Origin: a virus
IMG/VR virus record: IMGVR_UViG_3300025168_000133
Location: 1-49,699 of that record
DNA: 49,699 nucleotides
Direction: 5' to 3' (one strand)
Each line of letters opens with the position of its first letter. The stretch's first letter is position 1. Both the position numbers and the translations under genes were made by a program. Below are positions 28,276-37,778 of the stretch, one piece after another. The notes beneath the pieces were generated by a model, which was not told the DNA's origin, made no database searches, and saw nothing but the letters and a program-made list of their open reading frames with translations.

Positions 28276-29775
28276 TTACTTCATTAACATGAAATTGTTA
28301 GCACCTTGTGTAACTAAACATCTCTCTGATAACATGTGGATTTGCATTGCATCTAAAGCAGATGTAGCAGCTCCAACAGAACCAGTAACCCAAGTTTTCA
28401 TTTTTCTATCGTCAGTTTGTGAAGCTCTGTATCTAACGTGTAAAAATGGTCTCTTTAAGTTTTTACCTAACATTTGGTCGTAAACAGTAGAAGTTCCAGC
28501 TGGAACAATAATACCTCTAATCGCGTTAGCAGCGTTAGCTGAATTAATACCACCTCTCGTAGCTTTGTCGTTTAAGTATCTCATATCAGACTTATAGAAG
28601 TCATAAGAACCTCTTCTAAATCCAGAGAAACCTAAATTAAGCGCCATGTCTTCAGAGTTGTTGAACACTCCGTAAGAAGTACCACCAGCTCCATAAGAAT
28701 TCATAGAAGCTAACATGTCATCGATTGCCAAAGCTGTTGCTCTATTTACGAACATCATGTTTTCTTCAATAGCACCTTGATTGTCGAACTCAGCTAAAAT
28801 AGCGTCAAATTCAGCTAAATCAGTAGCTGCGTTAACACCAGTAACACCAGAAGTTAAATTACCTCTATCTTCGATAGCAGCAAATAAACCTTCAGTACCT
28901 ACGTTTCCAGCACCTGCAGCTGAACCAGAAATAACAGCTGTACCATCAATACCAGAAGCAACTAAGTTTAGTTCACTTTCTAACATAGACATTTCTAAGT
29001 AATCGTTAAATCTAGCTCTTGTATCAGCTTCAGCTTTTAAGTACCACATGTATCCTGATTGTCCAGACTCAGAAGTAGTTTCAACCCAACCAACTCTAGC
29101 TGTATCAGAACCTGATACTTCAAAGTAGTCTTTCATTATAATTGGTTTGTTACTAAAAGTTTTGAACGAAGGTTGGTTAGCACCTCTTGAATCAGTAGTA
29201 GTAGTACCGTCAGCAGCGTTGTAGCTATCACCTTTTCCGTATTCAGAACCAAAAACCAATATAGTTGTAGTTTCAGTTCCACCAGTAGTTGATAAACCAG
29301 CGGTATTTAAAGATGCAAAATCATAAGGTTGTACGTCAATCATGTCTGTAGTGTCAGTAGCTGTCACTAAACATCTTACAACTCCTTCGGAGTTTGCTAT
29401 TAAAACCGTGTCGTTAACTCTAATACCGTGGTCAGAACCTACATCGTTTCCATCGATATCAACTTCGATTTCGATTTCACCTCCAGACGCCGTACCACCA
29501 GCGTTACTTTGAACGTGTCCTTTGTAAGATAAATGTAAACGACCTTGCTCAGACCAAATAACTTGATCAGCAGCCATCGCTTCTTCAGCTCCTACTTGTG
29601 AAAGAAATCCAGATATAGTCCTAGGACCAAATACCTCTGCTTCTTTTTCCATAAGATCTGGTAAAAATTGTTGAGCCCAACCCATGTCTGTGTTGAAGTC
29701 TAAGTAATTTGTTGCGAGAGCCATCGGCTTAGCCGCTGGTACGCTATTCAAATTAGTTGTGTTTGTAATTGCCAT
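28276..29775 (-). CDS. Major capsid protein (HK97-fold type)
   Basis: This protein of 499 residues contains the segment EVFGPRTISGFLSQVGAEEA then QVIWSEQGRLHLSYKG near residues 47-85, which I recognise from the capsid proteins of crAss-like and marine podoviruses. A Gly/Thr/Asp-rich beta insertion follows (about 90-165). The end is an ordered domain with HVRYRASQTDDRKMKTWVTG. It has few lysines and even Ala/Thr use, and its codon use looks more regular than its neighbours, consistent with high expression. It follows the scaffold-like gene and is followed by a strong terminator. Assignment is supported by order terminase, portal, scaffold, capsid. Confidence 0.85.
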   Translation of the reverse strand: MAITNTTNLNSVPAAKPMALATNYLDFNTDMGWAQQFLPDLMEKEAEVFGPRTISGFLSQVGAEEAMAADQVIWSEQGRLHLSYKGHVQSNAGGTASGGEIEIEVDIDGNDVGSDHGIRVNDTVLIANSEGVVRCLVTATDTTDMIDVQPYDFASLNTAGLSTTGGTETTTILVFGSEYGKGDSYNAADGTTTTDSRGANQPSFKTFSNKPIIMKDYFEVSGSDTARVGWVETTSESGQSGYMWYLKAEADTRARFNDYLEMSMLESELNLVASGIDGTAVISGSAAGAGNVGTEGLFAAIEDRGNLTSGVTGVNAATDLAEFDAILAEFDNQGAIEENMMFVNRATALAIDDMLASMNSYGAGGTSYGVFNNSEDMALNLGFSGFRRGSYDFYKSDMRYLNDKATRGGINSANAANAIRGIIVPAGTSTVYDQMLGKNLKRPFLHVRYRASQTDDRKMKTWVTGSVGAATSALDAMQIHMLSERCLVTQGANNFMLMK

Positions 29776-29793
29776 TTTTAATTTTTTAAATTA

Positions 29794-31023
29794 TTATTTT
29801 TGTTTAATTTTAAACTTAAAATCAGGTCCATCATCATTCAGGGCTCTAGCCGTAAAACCACTAGTATTCACGTTCTCGACGTGTGCTTGCCTAGGATCCA
29901 TACTAACATTTTTAGATTTAGCAATACTGTCTTTTAGCGCGTCAGCCTTACCTTGCTCATAAAAATGATTAGCAACTTGATCTGGGTTCATAGCGGTAAA
30001 AAGTCCTTTGTGATAACCCCTTGCGTCTTCCATTACTTCGTCTTTATTAAGAAACTTTCCTATAAAGTTGTTAATGTCGCTTTGAGTTGTTTTTACTTTG
30101 TCAGTATCTTTAATGTTAAATCTAAATTTTTTGTCTCCAACTTCATATTCAAAACCTTTGAACTTGTCGTTAAAAACATTTTCTGTTTTAGATCTAAAAA
30201 TATCTAACATCTTTTGATTTACTTCTGATCTCTCGTTGTGTTCGTTGAAGAATTTCATAGCGGTTTGTTGCTCTTCAGTCAGCTTACTTCCGCTTTTGAT
30301 ATCTTCGTAATATTTGGATTTTACACTTTCCAAGTGTAGCTTTGCTTCGGCAACTTGCTCCTTCATCGCTAATTTTTTTCTTTTTATTTCTCTATCTTCG
30401 TCTACCTCTTCATCATAAGCAAACGTATCCTCCATAACGAAGTCTACTTCGTCTTCTGATAAATGTGGTTTAGTAGATTTATAATATTCTTTTAGTAGAG
30501 TTTGATTGTCTAAATCTGAATAATCTTGATTAAGCGTTACATAGTCGTTTAAATCTCCACCTGTTTCATCCATAAAGCTCATTAGTTTCTGGATGTTTTC
30601 TGGAAGTTCAACTCCTGTTTCTTGAGATTCAACAATAGCTTCTTCGACAGCCTCAGTTATTTCCTCTATTTTTTCTTCGTTTGTTACTTCTTCTACAACT
30701 GGAACTTCTTGTGTTTCTGTTTCCGGTTGTATTTTTTCTTGTTCTTGTGAGGTAGGGGTATCTTCAATGAGTTCAACCACTCCTCCGTCGTTAGCTGTGT
30801 TTTCTTTAATTTCTTCATTTTCTTTTGGTGTTGGTGGTTTATCTAAATTAACCTTAGTTATACTTTGTTCTTCAACTATAGGTTTCATTTTCATTTTTTC
30901 TTGAACTTTAGTAACGTTTCCTTTTGTTTCGTTACCATCTGGTTGTTTTTCTACCTTTTCTTTTACTTTTAATGAACCAGTTTCGTTATCCACGACTGGC
31001 TCTTCTTTTTTCTTTTTTGCCAT
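29794..31023 (-). CDS. Scaffold-like acidic protein
   Basis: This protein of 409 residues is strongly acidic. It has a low-complexity Lys/Glu/Val/Thr-rich N-terminal 150 residues (MAKKKKEEPVVDNETGSLKV and onward) and a coiled-coil centre with repeated E-rich helices. The C-terminus after about residue 360 is basic and ends KFKIKQK. This profile, and the position between portal and capsid genes, is that of a phage scaffolding protein, which assembles the prohead and is removed. No protease motif is seen within it. Confidence 0.7.
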   Translation of the reverse strand: MAKKKKEEPVVDNETGSLKVKEKVEKQPDGNETKGNVTKVQEKMKMKPIVEEQSITKVNLDKPPTPKENEEIKENTANDGGVVELIEDTPTSQEQEKIQPETETQEVPVVEEVTNEEKIEEITEAVEEAIVESQETGVELPENIQKLMSFMDETGGDLNDYVTLNQDYSDLDNQTLLKEYYKSTKPHLSEDEVDFVMEDTFAYDEEVDEDREIKRKKLAMKEQVAEAKLHLESVKSKYYEDIKSGSKLTEEQQTAMKFFNEHNERSEVNQKMLDIFRSKTENVFNDKFKGFEYEVGDKKFRFNIKDTDKVKTTQSDINNFIGKFLNKDEVMEDARGYHKGLFTAMNPDQVANHFYEQGKADALKDSIAKSKNVSMDPRQAHVENVNTSGFTARALNDDGPDFKFKIKQK

Positions 31024-31053
31024 AATATAATATAATAATAGTTAATAATTAGT

Positions 31054-33441
31054 TTACCTAGGACCAAAGCTAGACATATCTCCAATCCCACCCATTATAT
31101 CATTACCTGATGATTCAAAGTTTTTAGGTGGTTTGTTGTTATTTCTTTGGTCTATAAGTTCACTTTGTTGTGACGCTTGTATTTTTGTTCTTTTATCCTT
31201 ACGATCTTCTTTTTCTTTTTCACCAGCGGATCTCTGTTGTTGCTCCCCACCTTTTAACTGCATGTTGTATTGAAACTCTTGTTCCATCAACATTTTTTTA
31301 ACCTCAGCTTCTTGATACATTTTTTCAATCTCAAATTGAGATTTAGCTTGCTCTATAGAAATAGTTGTTTGTGCTAAAGATTGTTGTTTTTGCATTTCCA
31401 TTTGAGCGGAAGCTTCTTGTTGCTGTATGTTAGCTTGAGCTTGAGCTTGCATGTTTTCTTGTTGAATTTGCTGGTCTCTTTGTAATTTCTTTTTTCTTTT
31501 TATTTTTAAGAGTTGATTTGCTAGTTTAACGTTTTTTATATCTCTTAAATCAATAGCATCTTCAAGTTCTATATTTTGTTGACTTAACGCTACCTGTATA
31601 TTTTGTTCTAATATAGCTTTTTCTTCTTCATCTGGAGTTAACTCTATAAATATACCAAAGTCATATAAATGTAATTGACTCATTTCTTTTAAGGTGGCAA
31701 CATTATGTGCTCCAATAGATTGAATAAAGGCGTCTCTAGTTGGAGAATATTCTATAATATCAGATATTCTAAGAGATAAACATTCGGCAACTTCAGAGGT
31801 TAAAAAAAGTCCACTTTGTAATATATGTCTTGTTGCTGTGTTAGAATTAGCTGCAGCCATTTTTTGCACGCCAACTAACGATTTTGGATCCGGCATACTA
31901 CCATCTCTAGCTTCGTTTAATCCAGTCACATCTCTTATCATTTGTAAATAGTAATTGTAATTACCTATAAGAGATTGTAATTTTTGTCCACCAGATCCAC
32001 TTTGAATTTCTTGAATAGGTACTTTACCTGGATTCATATCACCTTCACTGGTAAATGATCTACCTATAACACTACCAGTTTGGAAGAACATGTTCAAAGC
32101 TTCTTGTGGATTATATGCTGTTCCGTTGCCTAAATCAATTTCAGCAAGTCCATCAGCATCAAGATACACACCGTCTGGTACCATACGCGACATCACTTGC
32201 TGTAATTTTAAATGTGTAAGTTGTATCATGTCTGCAAAACCTGTTATTCTGCCAACTAAAGATTCTATTCTACCCTCGTACATTCTAGGAGCGCAAATAG
32301 CGTAGTTCATTTTAACCTTAGTATAATCGCTTTTAGGACGCATCATATTTTTAGACATTTCCCACTTAAGTAGTTTTTCTGTTCCTAACGCTAAAGCTCC
32401 GTCGTATAGACATTCTATTTTTCTTGATTCTCTACTGAAGTTTTGATTCTCACCAGGATTAAACGAATCGTTTTTTTCTATAGCCTTTTCTCCTCCACTG
32501 CTAGATTCCTTTATTTTATAAACTTCGCTCATGTAGGTTTTGTAGTTAAAATACAAAACCTGTATCTTGTTTTTATCGTCACTTTCTTCGTTTCGATATC
32601 TAGTGGTTTTTCCGTTGTTTTTATCTGTTATTTCTTTTAAATCTTCATTAGATAAATGTGGAAACTGTTTTACCAATTCATTTACTGGAATTGTTTTAAT
32701 CTCTCCTACGTAGTATATATCATCAAAATAAGGAGAATCGGTATGAGAGTAAACCATATTAGCAGGGTCAACGTAATCAACAACAACGCCTTCAGACGTG
32801 TTGAAAGAAGTTTTTACCGCGCCTATACCTAAGACAGTAAGATCGTAATAAAATCTTTTCTTTGTAAGTTCGTATTTATTTCCTTCTAACAATGTGTTTA
32901 TAGCTTGTTCTTCTGCTATTTCAACGGCTTGTTTATAATCTAATTGCATGTGAAGATCTAGTTCTTCTTGAGAATCTGGTAACAAATCTGGATTTTTATT
33001 AAATAGATCCATTCCAAACTCTTCTTTAATAAAACCCTTAAGATCTTTGGTTCTCATGTCTTCCATAATTTTATCCATATATTGAGTTCTTTTACTAACT
33101 CCATAAGGATCTTGAGAAAACACTTTAATATCATATGTTCTTTCCGCGATACCGTTTACTACTATATCTACAAACTTCGAAATAATAGGCACTGGTTTCC
33201 AATCTAAATTAAGATAAGATAAATCGCCGTTTATAGAAAGTTCATCTTTATATTTTTGTATTGATTGTTCTCCACGAGCATATAACCTTAGGTTGTGAAA
33301 GTTGTTTCTACCGTGAATAAATCTATTAGTATAGTTATCCTGATCGAACCATTCGCCCTCAATAGCTTGCGCTACCTTAAGTCCATATTCGTAACTTATT
33401 TTTTCTACATCACTAACTACTTGACTTGGAAACTCCCTCAT
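31054..33441 (-). CDS. Portal protein
   Basis: At 795 residues the protein has the portal layout: an N-terminal alpha/beta wing (RLYARGEQSIQKYKDELSIN, LDWKPVPIISKFVDIVVNGI), a central stem, a crown, and a long Gln-rich C-terminal helix (about residues 640-745, QQENMQAQAQANIQQQEASA). VPIISKFVDIVVNGIAER and DVTGLNEARDGSMP are typical of crAss-like and marine podovirus portals. The portal is the dodecameric vertex through which DNA is packaged. It starts one base after the large terminase ends, which is the usual order. Confidence 0.85.
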   Translation of the reverse strand: MREFPSQVVSDVEKISYEYGLKVAQAIEGEWFDQDNYTNRFIHGRNNFHNLRLYARGEQSIQKYKDELSINGDLSYLNLDWKPVPIISKFVDIVVNGIAERTYDIKVFSQDPYGVSKRTQYMDKIMEDMRTKDLKGFIKEEFGMDLFNKNPDLLPDSQEELDLHMQLDYKQAVEIAEEQAINTLLEGNKYELTKKRFYYDLTVLGIGAVKTSFNTSEGVVVDYVDPANMVYSHTDSPYFDDIYYVGEIKTIPVNELVKQFPHLSNEDLKEITDKNNGKTTRYRNEESDDKNKIQVLYFNYKTYMSEVYKIKESSSGGEKAIEKNDSFNPGENQNFSRESRKIECLYDGALALGTEKLLKWEMSKNMMRPKSDYTKVKMNYAICAPRMYEGRIESLVGRITGFADMIQLTHLKLQQVMSRMVPDGVYLDADGLAEIDLGNGTAYNPQEALNMFFQTGSVIGRSFTSEGDMNPGKVPIQEIQSGSGGQKLQSLIGNYNYYLQMIRDVTGLNEARDGSMPDPKSLVGVQKMAAANSNTATRHILQSGLFLTSEVAECLSLRISDIIEYSPTRDAFIQSIGAHNVATLKEMSQLHLYDFGIFIELTPDEEEKAILEQNIQVALSQQNIELEDAIDLRDIKNVKLANQLLKIKRKKKLQRDQQIQQENMQAQAQANIQQQEASAQMEMQKQQSLAQTTISIEQAKSQFEIEKMYQEAEVKKMLMEQEFQYNMQLKGGEQQQRSAGEKEKEDRKDKRTKIQASQQSELIDQRNNNKPPKNFESSGNDIMGGIGDMSSFGPR

Positions 33442-33442
33442 A

Positions 33443-35659
33443 TTAATTCTTTATTATCTTTGAAGTATTGCCTCTATTAGAATACTTAGCAATACTTATG
33501 TTTAAGTTTTGTTTTTCAATTTTAGCGTTTGGTCTATACAAATGTCTGTTACACGCCATTATAGCTAATCCAGAACTTATTGTTGCGTCAAACTTAGTTC
33601 TTTTGTTTATATCAAATCTACTCCAATCATTTAGCGTTTCGTTAAAATATACGTTTCCATAATTTCCATCACCTAAATGACCCACGTGACTTTGTATATA
33701 CATTTCAATAGCAGCTGCGTGAGCTTGCTTAATGTCTTCACTTGAATTAGGTATTCCACCTATTTCTTTTTCTGTTACAGATAATTTATTCCAAAGCTTA
33801 TCTGGTCTATTCATAGAGTAACCTCTATAGCCTCTTCTTCTTAAGTGGTACAATAACCTAGGTTTATTATTCTCACATAACAATGGCATCCCATAAAATA
33901 CCAAGGCCATAAGTACATCTTCAAAAAACATTTCAGCGGTTGGAGGCCTCGCTACGTACTCTAAAAACATATGGTTAGGTGGACAATCTTCCATTGAAAA
34001 CTTAGTAAGACCGTGTAAAGCCCCGTTGGATCCTCTTCCATCTACCGTCCCAGATATATCGTAACTATCACAACCAAAAGCCCCCATGTGTTCGTTTGCA
34101 GGATACTTTACGTTGTTTTTCATAACAACTTTATTCTGCATGTGAGAGGGCGGAAACCAACTAACTTTAAACCTACCTTTTGGATCTGGATAAAATATAA
34201 CTTGTGTGTCTTTTACTCCATTCACCCACTGAAAGTTTCCAGTAGATACTATAGATGAGCTACGTATTCCTTCGTTGTAATCTATTTGTTCGTATATCTT
34301 AACGAGATTAAAAATACTATTTTTAGATTCGTCTCTAAACGCATGCTCTGTAGTTCTTGGAAACTGTCTATAGAATTCGTTTAATCCATCTTGATCAGAT
34401 TTCAACCCTTCAACTTCGTTGTTCCAGTGTTCTATTATACCTATATCAATTAATTCACCATCTGGTCCGAGTATGTCATTATCCGGATTATCGAAGACTG
34501 GGTATCCGTGTTCGTCAATAAATCCTTCGTAGTTCCATTCCATTGGGATAAACAAAGAATATAAACCAGACTTTGTTTGGCCATTTCTATTTCGCGATGT
34601 GACATCTGACGCGTTGTATAATTTTTTAAAATTGTCTCCACCTTTGTCTAATGCATTTGAAGTTGAGCCCATCATACATTTACCAACAATCCTGCTACCT
34701 AGTCGTAAACATGTTTTAGTAACTCTCCAGTTATTTAATATATTATCAGGTCTCTCCCATTTACCACTTTCATCGTGTACTAATAGATTTAATTTCTCTC
34801 CATCATAACTGTTGTCTCCAGTATTCTTCCAATCTATCGTTGTATCTAATCCTTTTATATCTTCTAACTTTTCGTTAGCTGTAATTTTTTTTCTTGTAAA
34901 TTTAGACGCCGGTACTCTATACGCTAATTCTGTTTTAGGTCTATCCATACCGTCTTGAATAGGTTTAAAAAAGAATGGGTAGTTTATGCTAATTGGAACT
35001 ACCTTATCAGTAAACATCTTTTTAGCATCAGAACCAGTTTTAGAAAGTATACCATACCTAGCATCTCCTGTTAAAGTTGCTAAGTTAACTGTTTCCGCGC
35101 TTGACATAAAAGAAAATCCAGATCTACGGTTTTTAAGGTAGCACATACCGTAACATCTTTTATCTGCCTTGCAAGCTTCCCAGAATATATAAAACAATCT
35201 GTTTGCTTCTCTAAAGTCTGGAGCTCCAACGTCAATTTTACTCCATTGTAAATACATATAGTGCGTACCAGTTATCCAGGTTGGTTTACCATTATTTATA
35301 AACCAGAATCCTTCGTCTCGACGTTTAAATTCTCCGTCTATATAATCGTACCATTTTTCTTTACTGTCTTCCGGATAACCCCTCCAATCGAATATGTTTT
35401 TAATACGACTAAGTTCTTTAGGGTATTCTTGCCTCACCCATTTGTTTTTCTCGTGTTTGTATACTTCTTTAGGTGGTTTAGGTAGCGCTATAATTAAGTT
35501 TTGTATCTCTATGATCTCACCTATAATCCCATTGTGAGACAACACTATTAAATCGTGTTCTTTGTTGTAACCGTACTTCCACTTTTTACCTCTGTTCATT
35601 CTGGTAATAGTGGTTCTTTTTATAGGTTCAACCGTGTTAACTAAACTTTGCTTGTACAT
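33443..35659 (-). CDS. terL: Terminase large subunit (packaging ATPase and nuclease)
   Basis: This protein of 738 residues pumps DNA into the prohead and cuts the concatemer. Around residues 175-187 YLKNRRSGFSFMSS is the Walker A variant (R-R-x-G-F-S) used by crAss-like terminases. LNLLVHDESGKWE near 291-303 is Walker B with the catalytic acid, MMGSTS near 329 fits the coupling motif, and FPRTTEHAF near 434-442 is a typical terminase segment. FGCDSYDISGT near 528 provides the first acidic residue of the RNase H-like nuclease. The ATG overlaps the stop of the small-terminase candidate (TAATG), and the portal gene follows after one base. Confidence 0.9.
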   Translation of the reverse strand: MYKQSLVNTVEPIKRTTITRMNRGKKWKYGYNKEHDLIVLSHNGIIGEIIEIQNLIIALPKPPKEVYKHEKNKWVRQEYPKELSRIKNIFDWRGYPEDSKEKWYDYIDGEFKRRDEGFWFINNGKPTWITGTHYMYLQWSKIDVGAPDFREANRLFYIFWEACKADKRCYGMCYLKNRRSGFSFMSSAETVNLATLTGDARYGILSKTGSDAKKMFTDKVVPISINYPFFFKPIQDGMDRPKTELAYRVPASKFTRKKITANEKLEDIKGLDTTIDWKNTGDNSYDGEKLNLLVHDESGKWERPDNILNNWRVTKTCLRLGSRIVGKCMMGSTSNALDKGGDNFKKLYNASDVTSRNRNGQTKSGLYSLFIPMEWNYEGFIDEHGYPVFDNPDNDILGPDGELIDIGIIEHWNNEVEGLKSDQDGLNEFYRQFPRTTEHAFRDESKNSIFNLVKIYEQIDYNEGIRSSSIVSTGNFQWVNGVKDTQVIFYPDPKGRFKVSWFPPSHMQNKVVMKNNVKYPANEHMGAFGCDSYDISGTVDGRGSNGALHGLTKFSMEDCPPNHMFLEYVARPPTAEMFFEDVLMALVFYGMPLLCENNKPRLLYHLRRRGYRGYSMNRPDKLWNKLSVTEKEIGGIPNSSEDIKQAHAAAIEMYIQSHVGHLGDGNYGNVYFNETLNDWSRFDINKRTKFDATISSGLAIMACNRHLYRPNAKIEKQNLNISIAKYSNRGNTSKIIKN

Positions 35660-35934
35660 TACTTAGATCTACCTTCTGCGAATCCTTTAAAGACTTCTTC
35701 CTTTCTCTCTTCAGGTGCTTTGCCCTCAAGTAGATTTTCTTCCTCTTGAATTCTTGTAAGTATTTCAAATGCGTCAAATATTGCTAGTTTTTTAGTAGCC
35801 GCAGCGTTCTTTAGTCTATCAGCAGTAATATCATCTCCAGAATCAACAATAGGTTCTTTAGCCACCTTGATTAATTCCTCCACTGCTTTCTGCCCAGCTT
35901 GGATTATACTCTTCTTCGTTTCCTTGATATTCAT
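35659..35934 (-). CDS. Terminase small subunit candidate
   Basis: This 91-residue protein is helical and charged (AGQKAVEELIKVAKEPIVDS, AAATKKLAIFDAFEILTRIQ). It overlaps the large terminase start by one base (TAATG) and is in the place of the small terminase, which binds the packaging site. No helix-turn-helix is obvious, so the assignment comes from position, size and helicity. The first 77 bases overlap the 203-aa gene upstream in another frame; there is no later ATG, so either the overlap is real or a non-ATG start is used. Confidence 0.6.
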   Translation of the reverse strand: MNIKETKKSIIQAGQKAVEELIKVAKEPIVDSGDDITADRLKNAAATKKLAIFDAFEILTRIQEEENLLEGKAPEERKEEVFKGFAEGRSK

Positions 35935-36469
35935 ATTTAATTGTAATAAATTGGGTCATAACTCTATATAATCTTTTACCATCGATTATAAATTCATAAG
36001 TAGAAAATGGTGTAAATCCCACCAGATCTCCTTTGCTATACACACCATCAGTATGCTTAACAATACCTACACAAGATTCTTCTTCGTCAACTCCAAACTT
36101 AACCCTATCTTTAATTGGTTGCACAAAGCAATATCCTTTCGGTGTTTTCCACTCGCCGTTTCTTTTATATAAGTACACTTGATCTTTTTTTACAAAATAA
36201 GTGTTTTCATTAAAATAACTTCTACTATTCTTTTCGTTACCTCTAACATCATGCCATCTTCTAAATATATTATGATGCGTTATAATAGTATCTCCAGGTT
36301 TTATGTCTGTCTCAAAAGCCGTGGGAACAGATTTAACAATAGCTTCTCTATTTACAAATTGGTGGTTATAAACTTCTGTATTTAAAATAAGATCTTTATT
36401 CCCAACTTTCTTAGTATTGTTATATCTGTTTCCTTTTGGCTCTATAACAAAGTCAAAAGGCGCTTTCAT
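35858..36469 (-). CDS. Double GroES-like (Cpn10-fold) protein
   Basis: This protein of 203 residues appears to contain two copies of a GroES-like fold. The first half has FVNREAIVKSVPTAFETDIK then PGDTIITHHNIFRR, matching the GroES 'V...G...VKPGD.V' segment; the second half has GYCFVQPIKDRVKFG...GIVKHTDGVYSKGDLVGFTP and FIIDGKRLYRVMTQFITIKYE, matching the end of GroES domains. A tandem Cpn10 is known in plastid Cpn20; in this phage it is encoded near the terminase, apart from the real GroES gene. It may serve capsid assembly or be a virion protein with a borrowed fold. This is motif-level reading; a structure prediction would decide. It overlaps the small-terminase candidate by 77 bases and begins in a TAATG overlap with the 73-aa gene. 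Confidence 0.55.
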   Translation of the reverse strand: MKAPFDFVIEPKGNRYNNTKKVGNKDLILNTEVYNHQFVNREAIVKSVPTAFETDIKPGDTIITHHNIFRRWHDVRGNEKNSRSYFNENTYFVKKDQVYLYKRNGEWKTPKGYCFVQPIKDRVKFGVDEEESCVGIVKHTDGVYSKGDLVGFTPFSTYEFIIDGKRLYRVMTQFITIKYEYQGNEEEYNPSWAESSGGINQGG

Positions 36470-36690
36470 TAGTATTCTAAGTTATATTCTATAGACACCG
36501 CCATGTTCTTGTTAAAGTCTTTCCACGGTAAGACATCTTTGTTTTTCTTTATGTAAATAGAATACTTATCTTTCTCTTCTATAATATCAGATATTGTATG
36601 TCCTCCATAAACCTCTTGTCCAACAGCGTAGTGCATGGCGTCGTTTTTATAGTCTTTACCTACGGTAATTTTTCTAATCAGTTTTGACAT
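36469..36690 (-). CDS. Small protein of unknown function
   Basis: The 73-residue product (MSKLIRKITVGKDYKNDAMH start; ends in MAVSIEYNLEY) is mixed beta/alpha and carries an HYAVGQEVYGGHTI segment. I recognise it as a type common in marine phage packaging regions but cannot name its role. Its start overlaps the upstream 91-aa gene by 17 bases and its stop overlaps the double GroES-like gene start, so it is part of a tightly coupled run. Confidence 0.6.
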   Translation of the reverse strand: MSKLIRKITVGKDYKNDAMHYAVGQEVYGGHTISDIIEEKDKYSIYIKKNKDVLPWKDFNKNMAVSIEYNLEY

Positions 36691-36949
36691 CTTCGTGGTT
36701 TATTTCCCCTGTGTGAATATTGATATTATCCGTACCATATTCTTTTTTTAACTCTTCTTGCATTTTAGCTAATTCATCTTGAAACGAAGTAACGTGGTGC
36801 AGTACAGCGTGTTTTCTAGTTTCTATGGAACCTATTTCCATTTGACCTCTATTAAGATTATTTATAATCTCTTGCATTTTGTTTAAATGCTCATTACTAA
36901 TTTTTGTAGGTTTTTCTACTTTTTTTGTTTCTTTTTTTGTTTTTGCCAT
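36674..36949 (-). CDS. Small coiled-coil protein
   Basis: This protein of 91 residues has a Lys-rich start (MAKTKKETKKVEKPTKIS) and a long helix with heptad character (NKMQEIINNLNRGQ, TSFQDELAKMQEELKKEYG). It ends in a short polar tail NIHTGEINHEDVKTD. No known motif. It is in the packaging gene block; a scaffold or assembly accessory is possible. Confidence 0.6.
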   Translation of the reverse strand: MAKTKKETKKVEKPTKISNEHLNKMQEIINNLNRGQMEIGSIETRKHAVLHHVTSFQDELAKMQEELKKEYGTDNINIHTGEINHEDVKTD

Positions 36950-36971
36950 TTTATTTAATTTAAGTTAATTG

Positions 36972-37778
36972 TTAATATTGTTGTCCTAGTATATATGCGT
37001 ACATATCACTTCTTTGCGCGTCGCTTAAAGCCGTTCCATTCCAAATCAAAACATCTTTAATCACTCCTTCTACTGGTAATACTCCATCGGCACCACATCC
37101 TATGTTAGTTATATCAAATTCATCGCTATCTCGACGAGTTGAAGAATCGTCATTCCAAAACTTATCATCATAAGAATCGCCGCCATGTACGTGGTATGTT
37201 ATATTTCCTGTAGAACCATCGGTTCTTGTAATTGTATGAATGTAATATTTATCAGTAGCTATACTAGCTGAGGACTCTTCAAATACAGTCGCCCCTGCAC
37301 CTGCTATTAATATAGCCACTCTTTTGTTAGTTGTCCACTTAACAATATCTTGAGCAGCAGATCCAAGTAACGCCATATCTGTAGTAAAATCTGATAATTT
37401 CACTCTCATCATGATGGTAAAATCTGTATTAGCAAGTATTTTAATGTCTTTTTCAGGCGTTAGATCCATGTGGGTATCAGCGGTATCATCTGGCCATCTT
37501 AATCCTCCAAAATCCGCCGCATCAGTTTCCCAGTGTGGTTTTTTAGAATCTGTATCGTCTCCTAAAGCATGTCTACCCCTGCCGGATTGGTCAGCCCACG
37601 AAGTAATATCTTCACCGTCAGCCATAGTACCCGCGTCGCTATCACCGCCAGATTCACCTACTATACCTTTGTTTGCTTTTAACCAAAGGTGTAAATTAGG
37701 TATTGTTGACGGGGCTACTAACCCGCTTATGTAATCATTACCCGCTAATTTATAAAATCCTACGCCTAATCCTAACAT
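36972..37778 (-). CDS. LamG/concanavalin-A-like lectin domain virion protein
   Basis: This protein of 268 residues starts at ATG 37778; this start overlaps the upstream stop (TAATG) and removes 17 unlikely residues. After a short hydrophobic start (MLGLGVGFYKLAGNDYISGL) the pattern NLHLWLKANKGI, SWADQSGRGRHAL, DFTIMMRVKLSD, IKDVLIWNGTALSDAQRSDM is that of the LamG/ConA-like sandwich found in phage appendage proteins and extracellular adhesins. Such domains bind sugars. A capsid-decoration or tail-fibre role is inferred. Confidence 0.65.
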   Translation of the reverse strand: MLGLGVGFYKLAGNDYISGLVAPSTIPNLHLWLKANKGIVGESGGDSDAGTMADGEDITSWADQSGRGRHALGDDTDSKKPHWETDAADFGGLRWPDDTADTHMDLTPEKDIKILANTDFTIMMRVKLSDFTTDMALLGSAAQDIVKWTTNKRVAILIAGAGATVFEESSASIATDKYYIHTITRTDGSTGNITYHVHGGDSYDDKFWNDDSSTRRDSDEFDITNIGCGADGVLPVEGVIKDVLIWNGTALSDAQRSDMYAYILGQQY

